A stretch of DNA of 64,000 nt, taken from NCBI GenBank assembly GCA_000719695.1, contig JOHN01000006.1:1-64000 (forward strand), in the 5' to 3' direction. The first letter of the stretch is position 1; the number at the start of each line of letters is the position of its first letter. The DNA comes from Streptomyces sp. NRRL F-6131 (lineage in GTDB: Bacteria > Actinomycetota > Actinomycetes > Streptomycetales > Streptomycetaceae). The translations under genes were made by a program, and so were the position numbers. The notes below the pieces were generated by a model. It saw only the letters and a program-made list of their open reading frames with translations. It was not told the origin of the DNA and did no database searches. Positions 55,403 to 64,000 of the stretch are shown here, piece by piece.

Positions 55403-57838
55403 TCAGCCGGTGACCTCGACCACCGAGGTGCGACCGGCCGGGACGGTGACGGTGGCGTACGTCCAGACGGTCCCGTCGACCGTGACGGTGCGCGCCGGCT
55501 GCGCGGCGCCGTCGACGGTGACCCCGCCGTGGGCGCCGGTGAACCGCGCCGTCCAGGTGAGGCTGCCGCCGGCCGAGGTGTTGGTCAGCGTCGACCTGGT
55601 GGCGCCGTCGTGGCGCAGGGTCACCGTGCCGGAGCCGACCGGGACGGAGCTGAGCTGCAGCCAGCCGATCTCGGCGGGCAGGCCGGACGCGGTGGTCAGG
55701 GCGTTCCCGGCGGCGTCGGGCTGGACGCCCAGCAGGCCCTGGACGGTCTGACCGAGCAGGGTGAAGGCGATCTCGGGGTAGTCGCCGTTGAGGAAGCGCC
55801 CGGTGCTGTGCAGGGCGCCGGCCCGGTCGTAGACGTACCGCATCCACTTCCAGCCGTTCGCGGGCCGGTTGTGGGCGAAGAAGACGTCCGGCAGGTAGGT
55901 GGCGGCCTCCAGGTTCTCGGGCGCGCCGCTCCCGGAGGCCTGGGCGTCGATCCAGGCCAGGTAGTCGTTCTGCCGGGAGCCCGGGTCCATGATGCCCTTG
56001 AGCGGGATGAACCAGGAGTTCTCCTTGCCCCAGTCGCTGTACGCGGTGCCGTTGACGTCGTAGGCGCGCACCACCCGGCCGGGGTGGGCGGGATCGACGC
56101 TCCAGGTCGCGTTGAAGTAGGACTTCAGCGTGGCGGCCCTGGTGGTCAGCCCGGCGGCCGTGGCGCTGTCGCCCTTGGCGGTGGCCAGGGCGGCGGCGGC
56201 CAGGTAGGCGCGGTACTGGGAGGCGATGGCGTCGCCGGACTCGGCGAGCGTGGCGCCGTTCTCGTTGTAGCTGGCCACGCCGCGGAAGATGTCGCCGCTG
56301 GTGGCCTGGGCGACGGGCACGCCGCCGTTGTCGATCGGGCCGGTGTGGCCGGTGATGTACGGCCCGACGGTGCTCGCCACGAAGCCGGACAGCGCCGGGT
56401 CGTTCAGGTAGTCGGCGTCACCGGTCCAGGCCCAGGCCTCGTTGATCTTCTGGGCGAGTTCGAAGGCGGCGGGCAGCTCGCGGACGAAGGAGGTCGGGCT
56501 GTGGTAGTCGATCGACAGCGGGGTCTTGGCGTCGAAGTTGACGGCCCAGTACGGCATGTGGTCCGGGGCTCCGGCCGCCGAGGCGGCGAAGGAGCGGAGC
56601 ATCGTCTTGGTGGCCCCGTCGAGCCCGAGCAGGTGGGCGCCGACCACCTGGTGGGCGAAGTCCCGCGAGTAGTAGGCCGAGCGGTACGGGTAGCCGGCCC
56701 AGTAGGAGGCCGCGTACGTGCCCTGGCCCGAGCCGCCGCTGTGGCCCTCGTCGGCGTTGAGCGCACCGGTGGCGCCCGGCTGGGAGGAGAAGGAGTTGGC
56801 CTTGGCCCTGGCCCACTCGAAGAGGGCGGTGACGGTGGGGTCGGAGGAGCTGATCCGCGGCGTGTTGGGGGCGGCCGGGGCGACCGTGAGGTCGTCGACG
56901 TTGACCCAGCCGCCGGGGGCCGAGCCGATCGCCACGGTGACGGTGTCGCCCGCGGCCACCCGGACTCCGGGCACGGTGTACTGGGCGTAGACGCTCTGCG
57001 CGGGGACGGTCACGGTGCCCGCGGTGACGCCGTTGACCTGCACGGTCAGGGTGCCGCCGGACGCGCCGGAGGCGATCCAGGCGCCGATGTCGTAGCCGCC
57101 GGCCTGCGGCGCGGTGGCGCTGCGGCTGATCCGGTAGCCGGTGCCGGCGTCCAGGTAGGCCTGGCGCGAGCCGCGGTGCGCGTTGTTCCCGGCGGTGCCG
57201 GTGTGGGCGGTGAACGTCCACCCGCTGCCGCCCTGTTCGAAGCCCGGGTCGCCGAAGACCAGCGGGTCGGCCCGGGTGAGCAGCCACTGCTGGTTGACGC
57301 CGCCGTGACAGGTGTACTGCTGGATCCGGGCGTTCGGCGTGGGGGCGCCGTACGGCAGGTCGAGGCAGAGCGCGCTGTTGGCGGGGTGGACGAGGACGGT
57401 GCCGTTGGCCGCGCTCTCCAGGGTGAACTGCGCGTTGGCGGAGTCGTCGCAGGCGTACTCGACGAGGGCCGCGCCGGGGGCGGTGGAGGCGCCCTCGACG
57501 GTGAGGCAGGACTGCGGGGCGGACCGGTCGGCCATCCGGTAGCCGCCGCGGCCGTTGGGGGTGAACTGCCAGCGCTGGCCGAGGAGGCCCTGGCAGGGCT
57601 GCTGGACGACCGGGGTCCGGTCGGCGCCGGCTCCCCAGAGGCCGCCCAGGCACTGGCCGCTGGCGCCGTTGGCGACGGTGTAGGTGCCGCCGGCGGCCAC
57701 CGGTTCACCGGCGGCGCGGGCGGCGCCGGCGGGCAGCAGGGTGAGGGCGCTCGCGGCGAGGGAGACCAGGCCCAGATGGGCGTGGACGCGCAGGGCGCTG
57801 CGACGGGGTACGGGGTGGGGCAACGTATCCTCCGACAT
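55403..57838 (-). CDS. Secreted ricin-B-lectin / six-hairpin glycosidase
   Basis: An 811-residue exported enzyme. A twin-Arg-like leader (RRSALRVHAHLGLVSLAASALTLLPAGAARAAG) ends near residue 43. Residues about 46-190 are a ricin-B lectin with QxW repeats (GQRWQF, NQQWLL). Residues 195-325 form a CBM4/9-like sandwich (GFEQGGSGWTF). Residues 335-740 form an alpha/alpha toroid catalytic domain (GTYAASYWAGYPYRSAYYSRDFAHQVVGAHLLG), as in six-hairpin glycosidases; the last ~90 residues are a beta domain. Probably a glycoside hydrolase acting outside the cell and co-regulated with the alpha-galactoside operon by LacI. The exact substrate is not evident. Confidence 0.78.
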   Translation of the reverse strand: MSEDTLPHPVPRRSALRVHAHLGLVSLAASALTLLPAGAARAAGEPVAAGGTYTVANGASGQCLGGLWGAGADRTPVVQQPCQGLLGQRWQFTPNGRGGYRMADRSAPQSCLTVEGASTAPGAALVEYACDDSANAQFTLESAANGTVLVHPANSALCLDLPYGAPTPNARIQQYTCHGGVNQQWLLTRADPLVFGDPGFEQGGSGWTFTAHTGTAGNNAHRGSRQAYLDAGTGYRISRSATAPQAGGYDIGAWIASGASGGTLTVQVNGVTAGTVTVPAQSVYAQYTVPGVRVAAGDTVTVAIGSAPGGWVNVDDLTVAPAAPNTPRISSSDPTVTALFEWARAKANSFSSQPGATGALNADEGHSGGSGQGTYAASYWAGYPYRSAYYSRDFAHQVVGAHLLGLDGATKTMLRSFAASAAGAPDHMPYWAVNFDAKTPLSIDYHSPTSFVRELPAAFELAQKINEAWAWTGDADYLNDPALSGFVASTVGPYITGHTGPIDNGGVPVAQATSGDIFRGVASYNENGATLAESGDAIASQYRAYLAAAALATAKGDSATAAGLTTRAATLKSYFNATWSVDPAHPGRVVRAYDVNGTAYSDWGKENSWFIPLKGIMDPGSRQNDYLAWIDAQASGSGAPENLEAATYLPDVFFAHNRPANGWKWMRYVYDRAGALHSTGRFLNGDYPEIAFTLLGQTVQGLLGVQPDAAGNALTTASGLPAEIGWLQLSSVPVGSGTVTLRHDGATRSTLTNTSAGGSLTWTARFTGAHGGVTVDGAAQPARTVTVDGTVWTYATVTVPAGRTSVVEVTG

Positions 57839-57866
57839 CGTTGTGGAAGGTGTGCCCCCGGCGGCC

Positions 57867-58886
57867 TCAGGCGGGCGGCCGTCGGGGGTGGTGGGGGGCG
57901 GTCGTGCCGCGCACGACCACTTCCGGCTGGAACATCAGCTCGCCGACCGGGACCTGGTGCCCGGACAGCAGGCCGACCAGGGCGCGGGCGACCTCGGCGG
58001 CCAGCCGGTCCACGGGCTGGCGCACCGTGGTCAGTGGGGGGTCGGTGAACTCCATGAGGGGGCCGTCGTCGTAGCCGATCACCGAGACGTCCTCGGGGAC
58101 GGACAGGCCCTGGCGCCGGATCGCCCGGATCGCGCCGAGCGCCATCTGGTCGCTCGCGGCGATCACCGCGGTGACGCCGCGGGCCAGCAGCTGCTCGGCG
58201 GCGAACTGGCCGCCCTCGACCGAGTAGGTCTGGTGCACCACGAGCTGCTCGTCCTCCCCGAGGCCGAGCGCCGTCATGGCGGCCCGGTAACCGGCCACCC
58301 TACGGTCGGTGGGGCGGTTGCCGACCGGGCCGGCGGCCATGGCGATCCGGCGGTGGCCGAGCCCGTGCAGGTGGCGCACCGACAGTTCGGCCGCGTAGGC
58401 GTCGTCGGTGGAGAACGCCACCGAGGGGCTGTCCTCGAACCGGCCGTTGATGCAGACGTAGGGGACGGGGCGGTGTTCCAGCAGCTGGAGCACCTCGGGG
58501 TCGAAGTTCTCCAGGGTGTTGCTGGCGGAGCAGAACACGATCCCGCTGGCGCCGAGGTCCAGCAGGGACTTCAGGAAGTCGCGCTCCTGCACACCGCCCG
58601 GCAGCGCCGGGCAGACCACGGCCCGCAGGCCGTGCGGCGCCAGGGCGAGGCCGATCCGCTCCGCCATCACGCCGAAGATCGGGATCGACAGCCCCGGGGT
58701 GATCACCCCGACGATGCCGCCGGAGGCCGCGCCGCGCTCGTAGCCGAGCTCCTCCATGGCCCGCTCGACCACCTGACGGGTCTTCTGCGAGACGCCGGCC
58801 TTGCGGTTGAGCACCCGGCTGACGGTGGCCACGCTGACTCCGGCGCGCTGGGCGACCTCGGTGATCCCGATTTTCTCCTGCTCCAC
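57867..58886 (-). CDS. LacI-family transcriptional regulator
   Basis: A 339-residue repressor. The N-terminal HTH and hinge read IGITEVAQRAGVSVATVSRVLNRKAGVSQKTRQVVERAMEELGY. A periplasmic-binding-protein-like effector domain follows, including SDQMALGAIRAIRRQGLSVPEDVSVIGYDD. It lies between the alpha-galactosidase gene (49 bases upstream) and the secreted glycosidase gene (28 bases downstream), all minus strand, and probably represses the sugar operon until a galactoside-derived ligand binds. Confidence 0.95.
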   Translation of the reverse strand: MEQEKIGITEVAQRAGVSVATVSRVLNRKAGVSQKTRQVVERAMEELGYERGAASGGIVGVITPGLSIPIFGVMAERIGLALAPHGLRAVVCPALPGGVQERDFLKSLLDLGASGIVFCSASNTLENFDPEVLQLLEHRPVPYVCINGRFEDSPSVAFSTDDAYAAELSVRHLHGLGHRRIAMAAGPVGNRPTDRRVAGYRAAMTALGLGEDEQLVVHQTYSVEGGQFAAEQLLARGVTAVIAASDQMALGAIRAIRRQGLSVPEDVSVIGYDDGPLMEFTDPPLTTVRQPVDRLAAEVARALVGLLSGHQVPVGELMFQPEVVVRGTTAPHHPRRPPA

Positions 58887-58935
58887 TTCCCTGCCCCCAA
58901 TGCGTTGATCGTTTCGCCGGTCGGCCGTAACTATG

Positions 58936-60750
58936 TCATCCCGTGGCCCCGGTGACGTCGCACATGCCGCCGGCCGGGACGGCGAGGGAGTGCAGGCCCT
59001 CGGCGAGGTCGAGCAGGAGCACCGGCCGGGGCCGGCCGGCCGCGTCGTACGGCTCGATCCGGACCGTGCGGGCGGGCCCGCTCACCTCCAGCAGCAGGCG
59101 TCCGGTGGTCGAGGCGTTGACCAGGGTGAGCGACTGCCAGGGGCCGGTGGGCAGGGTGACCGGGCGGTCGTCGTAGGCGGTGACCACCCACTGGTCGCCG
59201 TGCCGGGAGGTGACCTGCGGGTACAGCTCGTCGGGCCGGCCGGGCTCGTGGTGGCCGCCGGTCAGAGCGGGGGCGAGCCGGCGCCAGGTGGCCAGCCAGA
59301 AGGCCAGCGCCTCGCGGTGCGGCGCGGGGAGTTCGGTGAGCCGGGCGGAGATCTGCGGCACCGAGTGGAGCGCGCCGTGGATCTGCCGGGCGAGCACCTC
59401 GGGCCCGCCGTCCGGGTCCCACATCAGCATGTCGGAGTGGACGGCCCCGCCGGGGGCGAGCATCGCGATGTCCAGGGTGCGGACCCGGTTGGCGACCGCG
59501 TCGGCCGGGCAGTCGATCGCGCGCAGCAGGTTGCCGTAGGCGGTCATGGCGGGGCCGGTGTAGCGCTGGCGCAGCTCGATGACGAAGTCGTCGCCGCGCA
59601 GCTCGCGGAGTACCTCGCGCAGCCGGGTGAGCAGCACGGCCATCGCCTCGCCGACGTCGGCGACCCAGCCGGGGCCGGCGTCCTCGGGGGCGGGGGCCGC
59701 GCCGTAGGCGACGGCCTCGTCGAGGAAGTCGATCTTCAGCCCGTCCAGGCCGTAGTCGGCCACGGCGTCCCGGCAGACCCGGACGACGTGGTCGCGGACC
59801 TCGGCGTGCCGCGGGTCGAGGATCCGGCAGTCGAGCCGGTGGACGTGGTGCGGGGCGAACCGGGCCCAGTCGCGGTGGGCCTCGGCGCGCTCGCCGAGCA
59901 GCAGCGGGGCGATCCACGCGGTGTAGCGCAGGCCGGCCGCCCGGACGGTCTCGACGTGGGCGCGCAGGTCGGGGAACTTGACCGGGTCGGCCGTCCAGTC
60001 GCCGCAGCCCGCGTAGCCGCGGCCGTCGCCGTGCCGCTGCCAGCCGTCGTCCAGGAACAGCTGTCCGCAGCCGAGTTCGGCGGCGAGCAGGGCCTCGCGC
60101 TCGACGCCGGCGGCGGTCACGTCCTGGGCGAAGGCGTACCAGGTGGAGTAGACGGGGGTGCGGCCGAAGTCGGGGGTGGGCAGCGGGGTGCCGCCGGGCA
60201 GGGCGGCGAACCACTCCCGCAGCTCCCGCAGGGCGGCGGCCAGGGTGGCGCCGGGTTCGGCGAGCCGCAGCCGGAAGGACTCCCCCGCGCCGAGCGGGAA
60301 GCGCAGCCAGACGCCGAAGCGCTTGTGCTCCTCGCTGACCCCGAAGCGCACGGCGGTCTGCCGGACGGTGCGGTCGGCGGCGAACGCGAGCACGGTGCGC
60401 CCGGCGGTGTCGTAGAGGCAGCCGGCCGGGGCGGAGTCCACCAGGGAGACCGGGCGCCAGGGCGACCAGTCGGCCGGCAGGGTGCGCTCCCACCCGGCGT
60501 TGGGGTGCCAGAAGCCGGCCGCGTCGCCGAGCGGGACGTCGAGGCGGACGGTCACCTCGGTGGCGGCGGTGGCGGTGAGCCCGACGGTGTTCCAGGCGGT
60601 GTCGGCGTCCTCGTGGGTCGCTTCGACGGCGCCGGGCGCGGCCTGGACGGTGATCCGGGCGCCGTGCAGGTGCAGTGCGTGCGTCCCGTCCTCCCACTGG
60701 TCCGGGGTGAAGGTGGGCAGCGCGGCGAGGTCGATGGAGCCGGTCTGCAC
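58936..60750 (-). CDS. GH36-type alpha-galactosidase (melibiase-like)
   Basis: A 604-residue cytosolic enzyme. The N-terminal beta domain (to about residue 215) leads to a TIM barrel with LFLDDGWQRH, GLRYTAWIAPLLL, and GLKIDFLDE, where the Asp is the expected nucleophile of GH36/GH27 enzymes. Later LRQRYTGPAMTAYGN and HSDMLMWDPDGGPE complete the active-site pattern. Members cleave alpha-1,6-galactosides such as melibiose or raffinose. GTG 60750 follows GAGAGG; a GTG at 60852 that overlaps the permease stop would add 34 low-complexity residues and cannot be excluded. It follows the CUT1 permease genes directly. Confidence 0.82.
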   Translation of the reverse strand: MQTGSIDLAALPTFTPDQWEDGTHALHLHGARITVQAAPGAVEATHEDADTAWNTVGLTATAATEVTVRLDVPLGDAAGFWHPNAGWERTLPADWSPWRPVSLVDSAPAGCLYDTAGRTVLAFAADRTVRQTAVRFGVSEEHKRFGVWLRFPLGAGESFRLRLAEPGATLAAALRELREWFAALPGGTPLPTPDFGRTPVYSTWYAFAQDVTAAGVEREALLAAELGCGQLFLDDGWQRHGDGRGYAGCGDWTADPVKFPDLRAHVETVRAAGLRYTAWIAPLLLGERAEAHRDWARFAPHHVHRLDCRILDPRHAEVRDHVVRVCRDAVADYGLDGLKIDFLDEAVAYGAAPAPEDAGPGWVADVGEAMAVLLTRLREVLRELRGDDFVIELRQRYTGPAMTAYGNLLRAIDCPADAVANRVRTLDIAMLAPGGAVHSDMLMWDPDGGPEVLARQIHGALHSVPQISARLTELPAPHREALAFWLATWRRLAPALTGGHHEPGRPDELYPQVTSRHGDQWVVTAYDDRPVTLPTGPWQSLTLVNASTTGRLLLEVSGPARTVRIEPYDAAGRPRPVLLLDLAEGLHSLAVPAGGMCDVTGATG

Positions 60751-60848
60751 GGAGGGCCTCTCTCGGGTCGGGGTCGGGTCGGGGGTCGTAACGGGGGTGG
60801 TGCCGGGGTCGGTACGGGGGTCAGTGCTGCGGTCGGGCGCCGGCGTGG

Positions 60849-61697
60849 TCACTGCTTGACGGCGCCGGCGAGCATCCCGGAGACGAAGTGCTTCTGCAGG
60901 AAGAGGAAGAGCACGGCCATCGGGACGGCCGCGACGGCGGTGCCGGTGAGCAGCTGGCCGTAGTCGACGTCGGAGCTGCCGGTGAGGGCGGCCAGGGCGA
61001 CCGGGATGGTGTACGAGGCCGGGTCGCGCAGGGCGATCAGCGGCCACAGGAAGTCGTTCCACTGGAACAGGAAGAGGAACATCGCGAGCGCGGCGAGCGC
61101 CGGGCGCATGGTCGGCAGGGCGATCCGCAGGAAGAGCCGGAGTTCGCCGCAGCCGTCGATCCGGCCGGCCTGGAGCAGTTCGTCCGGCAGGGCGCTCATC
61201 GACTGGCGCATCAGGAAGATGCCGAAGGGCAGGGCCAGGTTGGGCAGCAGCACGGCCTGGTAGGTGTTGAGCCAGTCCAGGTTCACCATCATCTTGAACA
61301 GCGGGACGATGGTGAGCTGGGTCGGCACCACCAGGGCCAGCAGCAGGACGGAGAACATCAGGCCCTGGCCGCGGAAGCGGAACTTGGCGAAGCCGTAGCC
61401 GGCCAGGGTGCAGACGGTCCCGCCGAGCACGGTGTAGGCGACCGACAGCATCAGGGAGTTGAGCACCACCTGGCCGAAGCCGACGGACTCCTCCAGATGG
61501 CCCAGGTTGGTGCCCAGCTCGCCGCCGGGCAGCAGCTGCGGGGGCCGGCCGAAGATGTCGTGCGAGGTGTGGGTGGAGGCGATCGCGAGCCAGTAGAGCG
61601 GTGCGACCGTGAAGGCGAGCAGTGCGAGCATGCCGGCGGTGAGCAGCACCTGGCCGCGTCGGGACGCGCGGAACGCGGGGCTGGTGGTGGCGGCCAT
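60849..61697 (-). CDS. CUT1 sugar ABC permease (MalG/MsmG-like)
   Basis: A 282-residue permease with six helices and the EAA loop LLQAGRIDGCGELRLFLRIALPTMRPALAALAM. Its ATG overlaps the preceding permease stop by one base (TGATG). CUT1 permeases of this pattern import oligosaccharides. The ATPase gene is not in the window; many actinomycetes use a shared MsiK ATPase. Confidence 0.94.
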   Translation of the reverse strand: MAATTSPAFRASRRGQVLLTAGMLALLAFTVAPLYWLAIASTHTSHDIFGRPPQLLPGGELGTNLGHLEESVGFGQVVLNSLMLSVAYTVLGGTVCTLAGYGFAKFRFRGQGLMFSVLLLALVVPTQLTIVPLFKMMVNLDWLNTYQAVLLPNLALPFGIFLMRQSMSALPDELLQAGRIDGCGELRLFLRIALPTMRPALAALAMFLFLFQWNDFLWPLIALRDPASYTIPVALAALTGSSDVDYGQLLTGTAVAAVPMAVLFLFLQKHFVSGMLAGAVKQ

Positions 61698-62593
61698 CAG
61701 TCCTCCTCCTTGGCGAGCTTGACCTGGACGAGGCCGAACAGCGAGATGATCAGGACCAGCGCGTAGCCGATGGCGGACGCGTAGCCGAAGTCGAAGTACC
61801 GGAAACCGGTCTGGTACAGGTACACGCCGATCGTGGTGGTGGCGTTGTCGGGGCCGCCGCCGGTCATGATGAACGGCTCGTCGAACAGTTGCAGGGTGCC
61901 GATGGTGGACAGCACCACGGTCAGCAGCAGGGCCGGTCGCAGTCCGGGCAGGGTCACGTGCCAGAAGCGGCGCAGCGGGCCCGCGCCGTCCACGGCGGCG
62001 GCCTCGTGGTGCTCGGCCGGGATCGTCTGGAGCCGGGCCAGGTAGATGACCGCGTTGTACCCGGTGTAGTGCCAGGTCAGCGCGAGCATGATGGACACCC
62101 GGGCCCAGAACGGGTCGTTGAGCCAGTGCACCTCGGGCAGGCCGACCAGCTGGAGCAACCAGTTGACGGCGCCGGAGTCCTGGTTGAGCAGGGCGCCCAT
62201 CATCAGGCCGTAGGTGACCAGTCCGGTCACCACGGGCAGGAAGAAGCCCAGCCGGAACAGCGGCTTCCAGCGCAGCAGCGCGGAGTTGAGCGCCACGGAC
62301 AGGCCGAGCGCGAGGGCGAGCATCACCGGGACCTGAACCACCAGGATCAGCGCGGTGTTGCCGAGCGCCTTCCAGAACAGCGGGTCGTGCAGCAGCCGCT
62401 CGTAGTTGCCGAGGCCGGTCCAGGTCTGGGTGGTGCCCTCGGTCCGGTACAGGCTGAGGACGAAGGACCAGGCCACGGGGTAGAGCCGGAAGGCGGCGAA
62501 CAGGGCGAGGGCCGGGAGGACGAACAGGTACGGGGCGGCGGCGGGTCCGGGGCGAGGGCCGGTCCCGGCCCTCGCCGGCGTCGCGGTCGTCAT
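61697..62593 (-). CDS. CUT1 sugar ABC permease (MalF/MsmF-like)
   Basis: A 298-residue permease with six helices and the EAA loop HHEAAAVDGAGPLRRFWHVTLPGLRPALLLTVVL. The N-terminal 20 residues are Pro/Ala-rich and cytosolic. ATG 62593 overlaps the binding-protein stop by ATGA. Confidence 0.94.
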   Translation of the reverse strand: MTTATPARAGTGPRPGPAAAPYLFVLPALALFAAFRLYPVAWSFVLSLYRTEGTTQTWTGLGNYERLLHDPLFWKALGNTALILVVQVPVMLALALGLSVALNSALLRWKPLFRLGFFLPVVTGLVTYGLMMGALLNQDSGAVNWLLQLVGLPEVHWLNDPFWARVSIMLALTWHYTGYNAVIYLARLQTIPAEHHEAAAVDGAGPLRRFWHVTLPGLRPALLLTVVLSTIGTLQLFDEPFIMTGGGPDNATTTIGVYLYQTGFRYFDFGYASAIGYALVLIISLFGLVQVKLAKEED

Positions 62594-63957
62594 GCCTGCG
62601 CCCTCAGCGTCTGCTTCACGAGCTGGTCGGCGGCGTCGCGCAGGACGGCGGCCGGCTCGGCGCCCTGGAGCAGGACCTTGGTCTGGGCGTCGTCGATGAC
62701 CTTCAGCGCCCGGGCGTAGTCGGCGGTGTAGTTGGTCGGCACCGACGGCTTGGACAGCTCCTCCAGGAGCACCTCGGCGTACTTCTGGCCGCCGAAGAAC
62801 GCGCTCTCGGTGTGGAAGGCCGGGTCGTCGTAGGCCTTGAGCAGGGCCGGGAAGATGCCCTTGTTCCGGTAGATCGGCACCTGGGACTCCGGCCGGGTGA
62901 GCGCGAACTCGGCGAAGGCGAACGCCGCCCGCTGGTTCTTGCTGGAGCCGGCGACGGCCAGGTGGGTGGAGTTGACGATCGCCGAGCGCGAGCCGCCGGG
63001 GGTGACGGCCGGCGGGAGCATCAGGCGCCAGTTGCCGCTCTGGTCGGCGGCGAGGGACTCCATGTAGCCGCCGTACCAGGCGGGGTTGGGGCAGACCGCG
63101 ACCTTGCCGGCCTTCACCGCGGAGTCGTAGCCGGGCGAGCCGGGCGAGCCCTGGACGTCGAGCAGGAGCCCGGCGTCGTTCATCTCCTTGATCAGGGTGA
63201 GCGCCCGGACGGCCTCCGGGGAGTTGATGGTGATCTTGCCTTCCAGGTTGAAGTAGAAGGCGCCCTGGAGCTGGAGCAGCAGCTGGAAGAGGTTGGCCGA
63301 GTCGGCCTGGGAGGCGGAGCGGTCCACGGCGAGCAGCGCGGTGCCGGTGGCCTCCTTGACCTTCTTGCCGGCCGCGATGACGTCGTCCCAGGTGGCGAGC
63401 GAGGCGGCGTCCACGCCCGCCTTCTGGAAGAGGTCGGAGCGGTAGAAGAAGCCGCTGGCGTTGGCCTCCCAGGGGAGCGCGTAGACCTTGGACTCGCGGG
63501 AGACGGTCTGCCACAGGCCCGACGCGAAGGCGTCCTTGTGCTTGGCGGCGCCCAGGGCGGAGAGGTCCGCGAGGCCGCCGGGGAACTTCTCGATGTAGCC
63601 GGGCAGGTAGTCCACGCCGATGTGCAGGACATCGGCCAGGCCCTGGCCGCCGGCGGCCATCGCGATGGTGATCTTGTCCCAGATCGCCGGGTTGCCGATG
63701 TCCTGGACCGTCACCTTGACCTTGGGGTGGACGGCGTTGAAGGCCGGAATCAGGGCCTTGAGCTCCGCCGCCGGGTTCTTCCAGCTCCACACGGTGATCG
63801 AACCGGACAGCTCGCCGGTGCCGCCGGCGTCTCCGCCGCCGGAGTCCGAACCACCGCACGCCGCCAGAACCGAACCCCCGCCGGCAGCCACCGCGGCGGC
63901 GCCGATCCCCTTGAGGAAACCGCGCCGACTCGGCCCGCCCACGACTCTGCCACTCAT
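62590..63957 (-). CDS. Sugar ABC transporter substrate-binding lipoprotein
   Basis: A 455-residue binding protein. A twin-Arg sequence SRRGFLKGIGAAAVAAGGGS precedes the lipobox LAAC (about residue 34). The mature part shows the SBP_bac_1 pattern: SGSITVWSWKNPAAELKALIPAFNAVHPKVKVTVQDIG, YALPWEANASGFFYRSDLF and AAFAFAEFALTRPESQ. AAGGAG lies before ATG 63957. As first visible gene of the operon its promoter lies at or past the window edge. The ligand is probably an alpha-galactoside, judged from the GH36 enzyme downstream. Confidence 0.94.
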   Translation of the reverse strand: MSGRVVGGPSRRGFLKGIGAAAVAAGGGSVLAACGGSDSGGGDAGGTGELSGSITVWSWKNPAAELKALIPAFNAVHPKVKVTVQDIGNPAIWDKITIAMAAGGQGLADVLHIGVDYLPGYIEKFPGGLADLSALGAAKHKDAFASGLWQTVSRESKVYALPWEANASGFFYRSDLFQKAGVDAASLATWDDVIAAGKKVKEATGTALLAVDRSASQADSANLFQLLLQLQGAFYFNLEGKITINSPEAVRALTLIKEMNDAGLLLDVQGSPGSPGYDSAVKAGKVAVCPNPAWYGGYMESLAADQSGNWRLMLPPAVTPGGSRSAIVNSTHLAVAGSSKNQRAAFAFAEFALTRPESQVPIYRNKGIFPALLKAYDDPAFHTESAFFGGQKYAEVLLEELSKPSVPTNYTADYARALKVIDDAQTKVLLQGAEPAAVLRDAADQLVKQTLRAQA

Positions 63958-64000
63958 GCCCGGATCTCCTTCGATCGGTCCGGGACCGCGCCGCACGCGG

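Noticed and set aside
55205..58048. Plus-strand 947-codon frame opposite the secreted glycosidase
   Set aside because: Val/Gly/Arg-rich antisense shadow with no domains; the minus strand encodes signal peptide, ricin-B and catalytic modules.
58887..58935. LacI operator between lacI and the GH36 gene
   Set aside because: GTTTCGCC and CCGTAAC can be arranged as an imperfect repeat, but symmetry is too weak to call.

Overview
The window is very GC-rich, uses many GTG starts and four-base stop/start overlaps, and carries an Rpf-type transglycosylase tail, DUF4232-type and YVTN secreted proteins, peptidase-inhibitor-like and GH26 secreted proteins and a lysine-rich nucleoid protein. This points to a Streptomycetaceae chromosome (Streptomyces, Kitasatospora or a close relative), probably an accessory part. 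No tRNA, rRNA, CRISPR array or insertion sequence was recognised.

Region 1 (1-12.5 kb). After the tail of an Rpf-like gene, a broken HAD phosphatase gene and an unknown protein, seven minus-strand genes (11252 down to 1434) look like one biosynthetic operon: 4-hydroxyphenylpyruvate dioxygenase, membrane acyltransferase, UbiA prenyltransferase, short-chain polyprenyl diphosphate synthase, squalene-cyclase-fold protein, UbiH-like FAD monooxygenase and a LasC/MonCI-type FAD epoxidase. Together they predict a homogentisate-derived, prenylated, epoxidised and cyclised meroterpenoid. The cyclase-like protein lacks the usual DxDD acid. This is the best candidate here for an undescribed system. About 1.2 kb of gene-poor DNA with short tandem repeats lies upstream.

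Region 2 (12.5-29 kb). katG; a divergent MarR/MFS pair with a clear operator and a probably leaderless MFS transcript; a double-YCII protein; an aminoglycoside-adenylyltransferase-like protein; an H1-like nucleoid protein; a secreted GH26 mannanase with a duplicated binding module; two unknown small proteins; a LuxR/histidine-kinase pair; a secreted esterase; a methyltransferase; a Tat-exported PI-PLC-like protein.

Region 3 (29-44.6 kb). A NAD-dependent DNA ligase (possibly a paralogue), a VOC remnant, a divergent TetR/DHA2-MFS pair with two matching operators, an SGNH hydrolase, an XRE membrane protein, a DUF4232-like lipoprotein, an O-methyltransferase, a STAS/HATPase partner-switch pair with an unusual STAS motif, a VOC protein and several secreted proteins.

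Region 4 (44.6-51.8 kb). GntR - 2[4Fe-4S] ferredoxin - sulfonate-type ABC transporter - AprA-like flavoprotein fused to HEAT repeats, all on the minus strand. This looks like uptake plus redox processing of an organosulfur or similar compound, and is the second notable system.

Region 5 (52-64 kb). A TPR protein, an FBP (EF-G-binding-like) protein divergent from a TetR regulator, then a carbohydrate operon: extracellular binding protein, two CUT1 permeases, an alpha-galactosidase-like GH36 enzyme, a LacI regulator and a large secreted ricin-B/six-hairpin glycosidase. Convergent gene pairs are often separated by perfect GC-rich hairpins.
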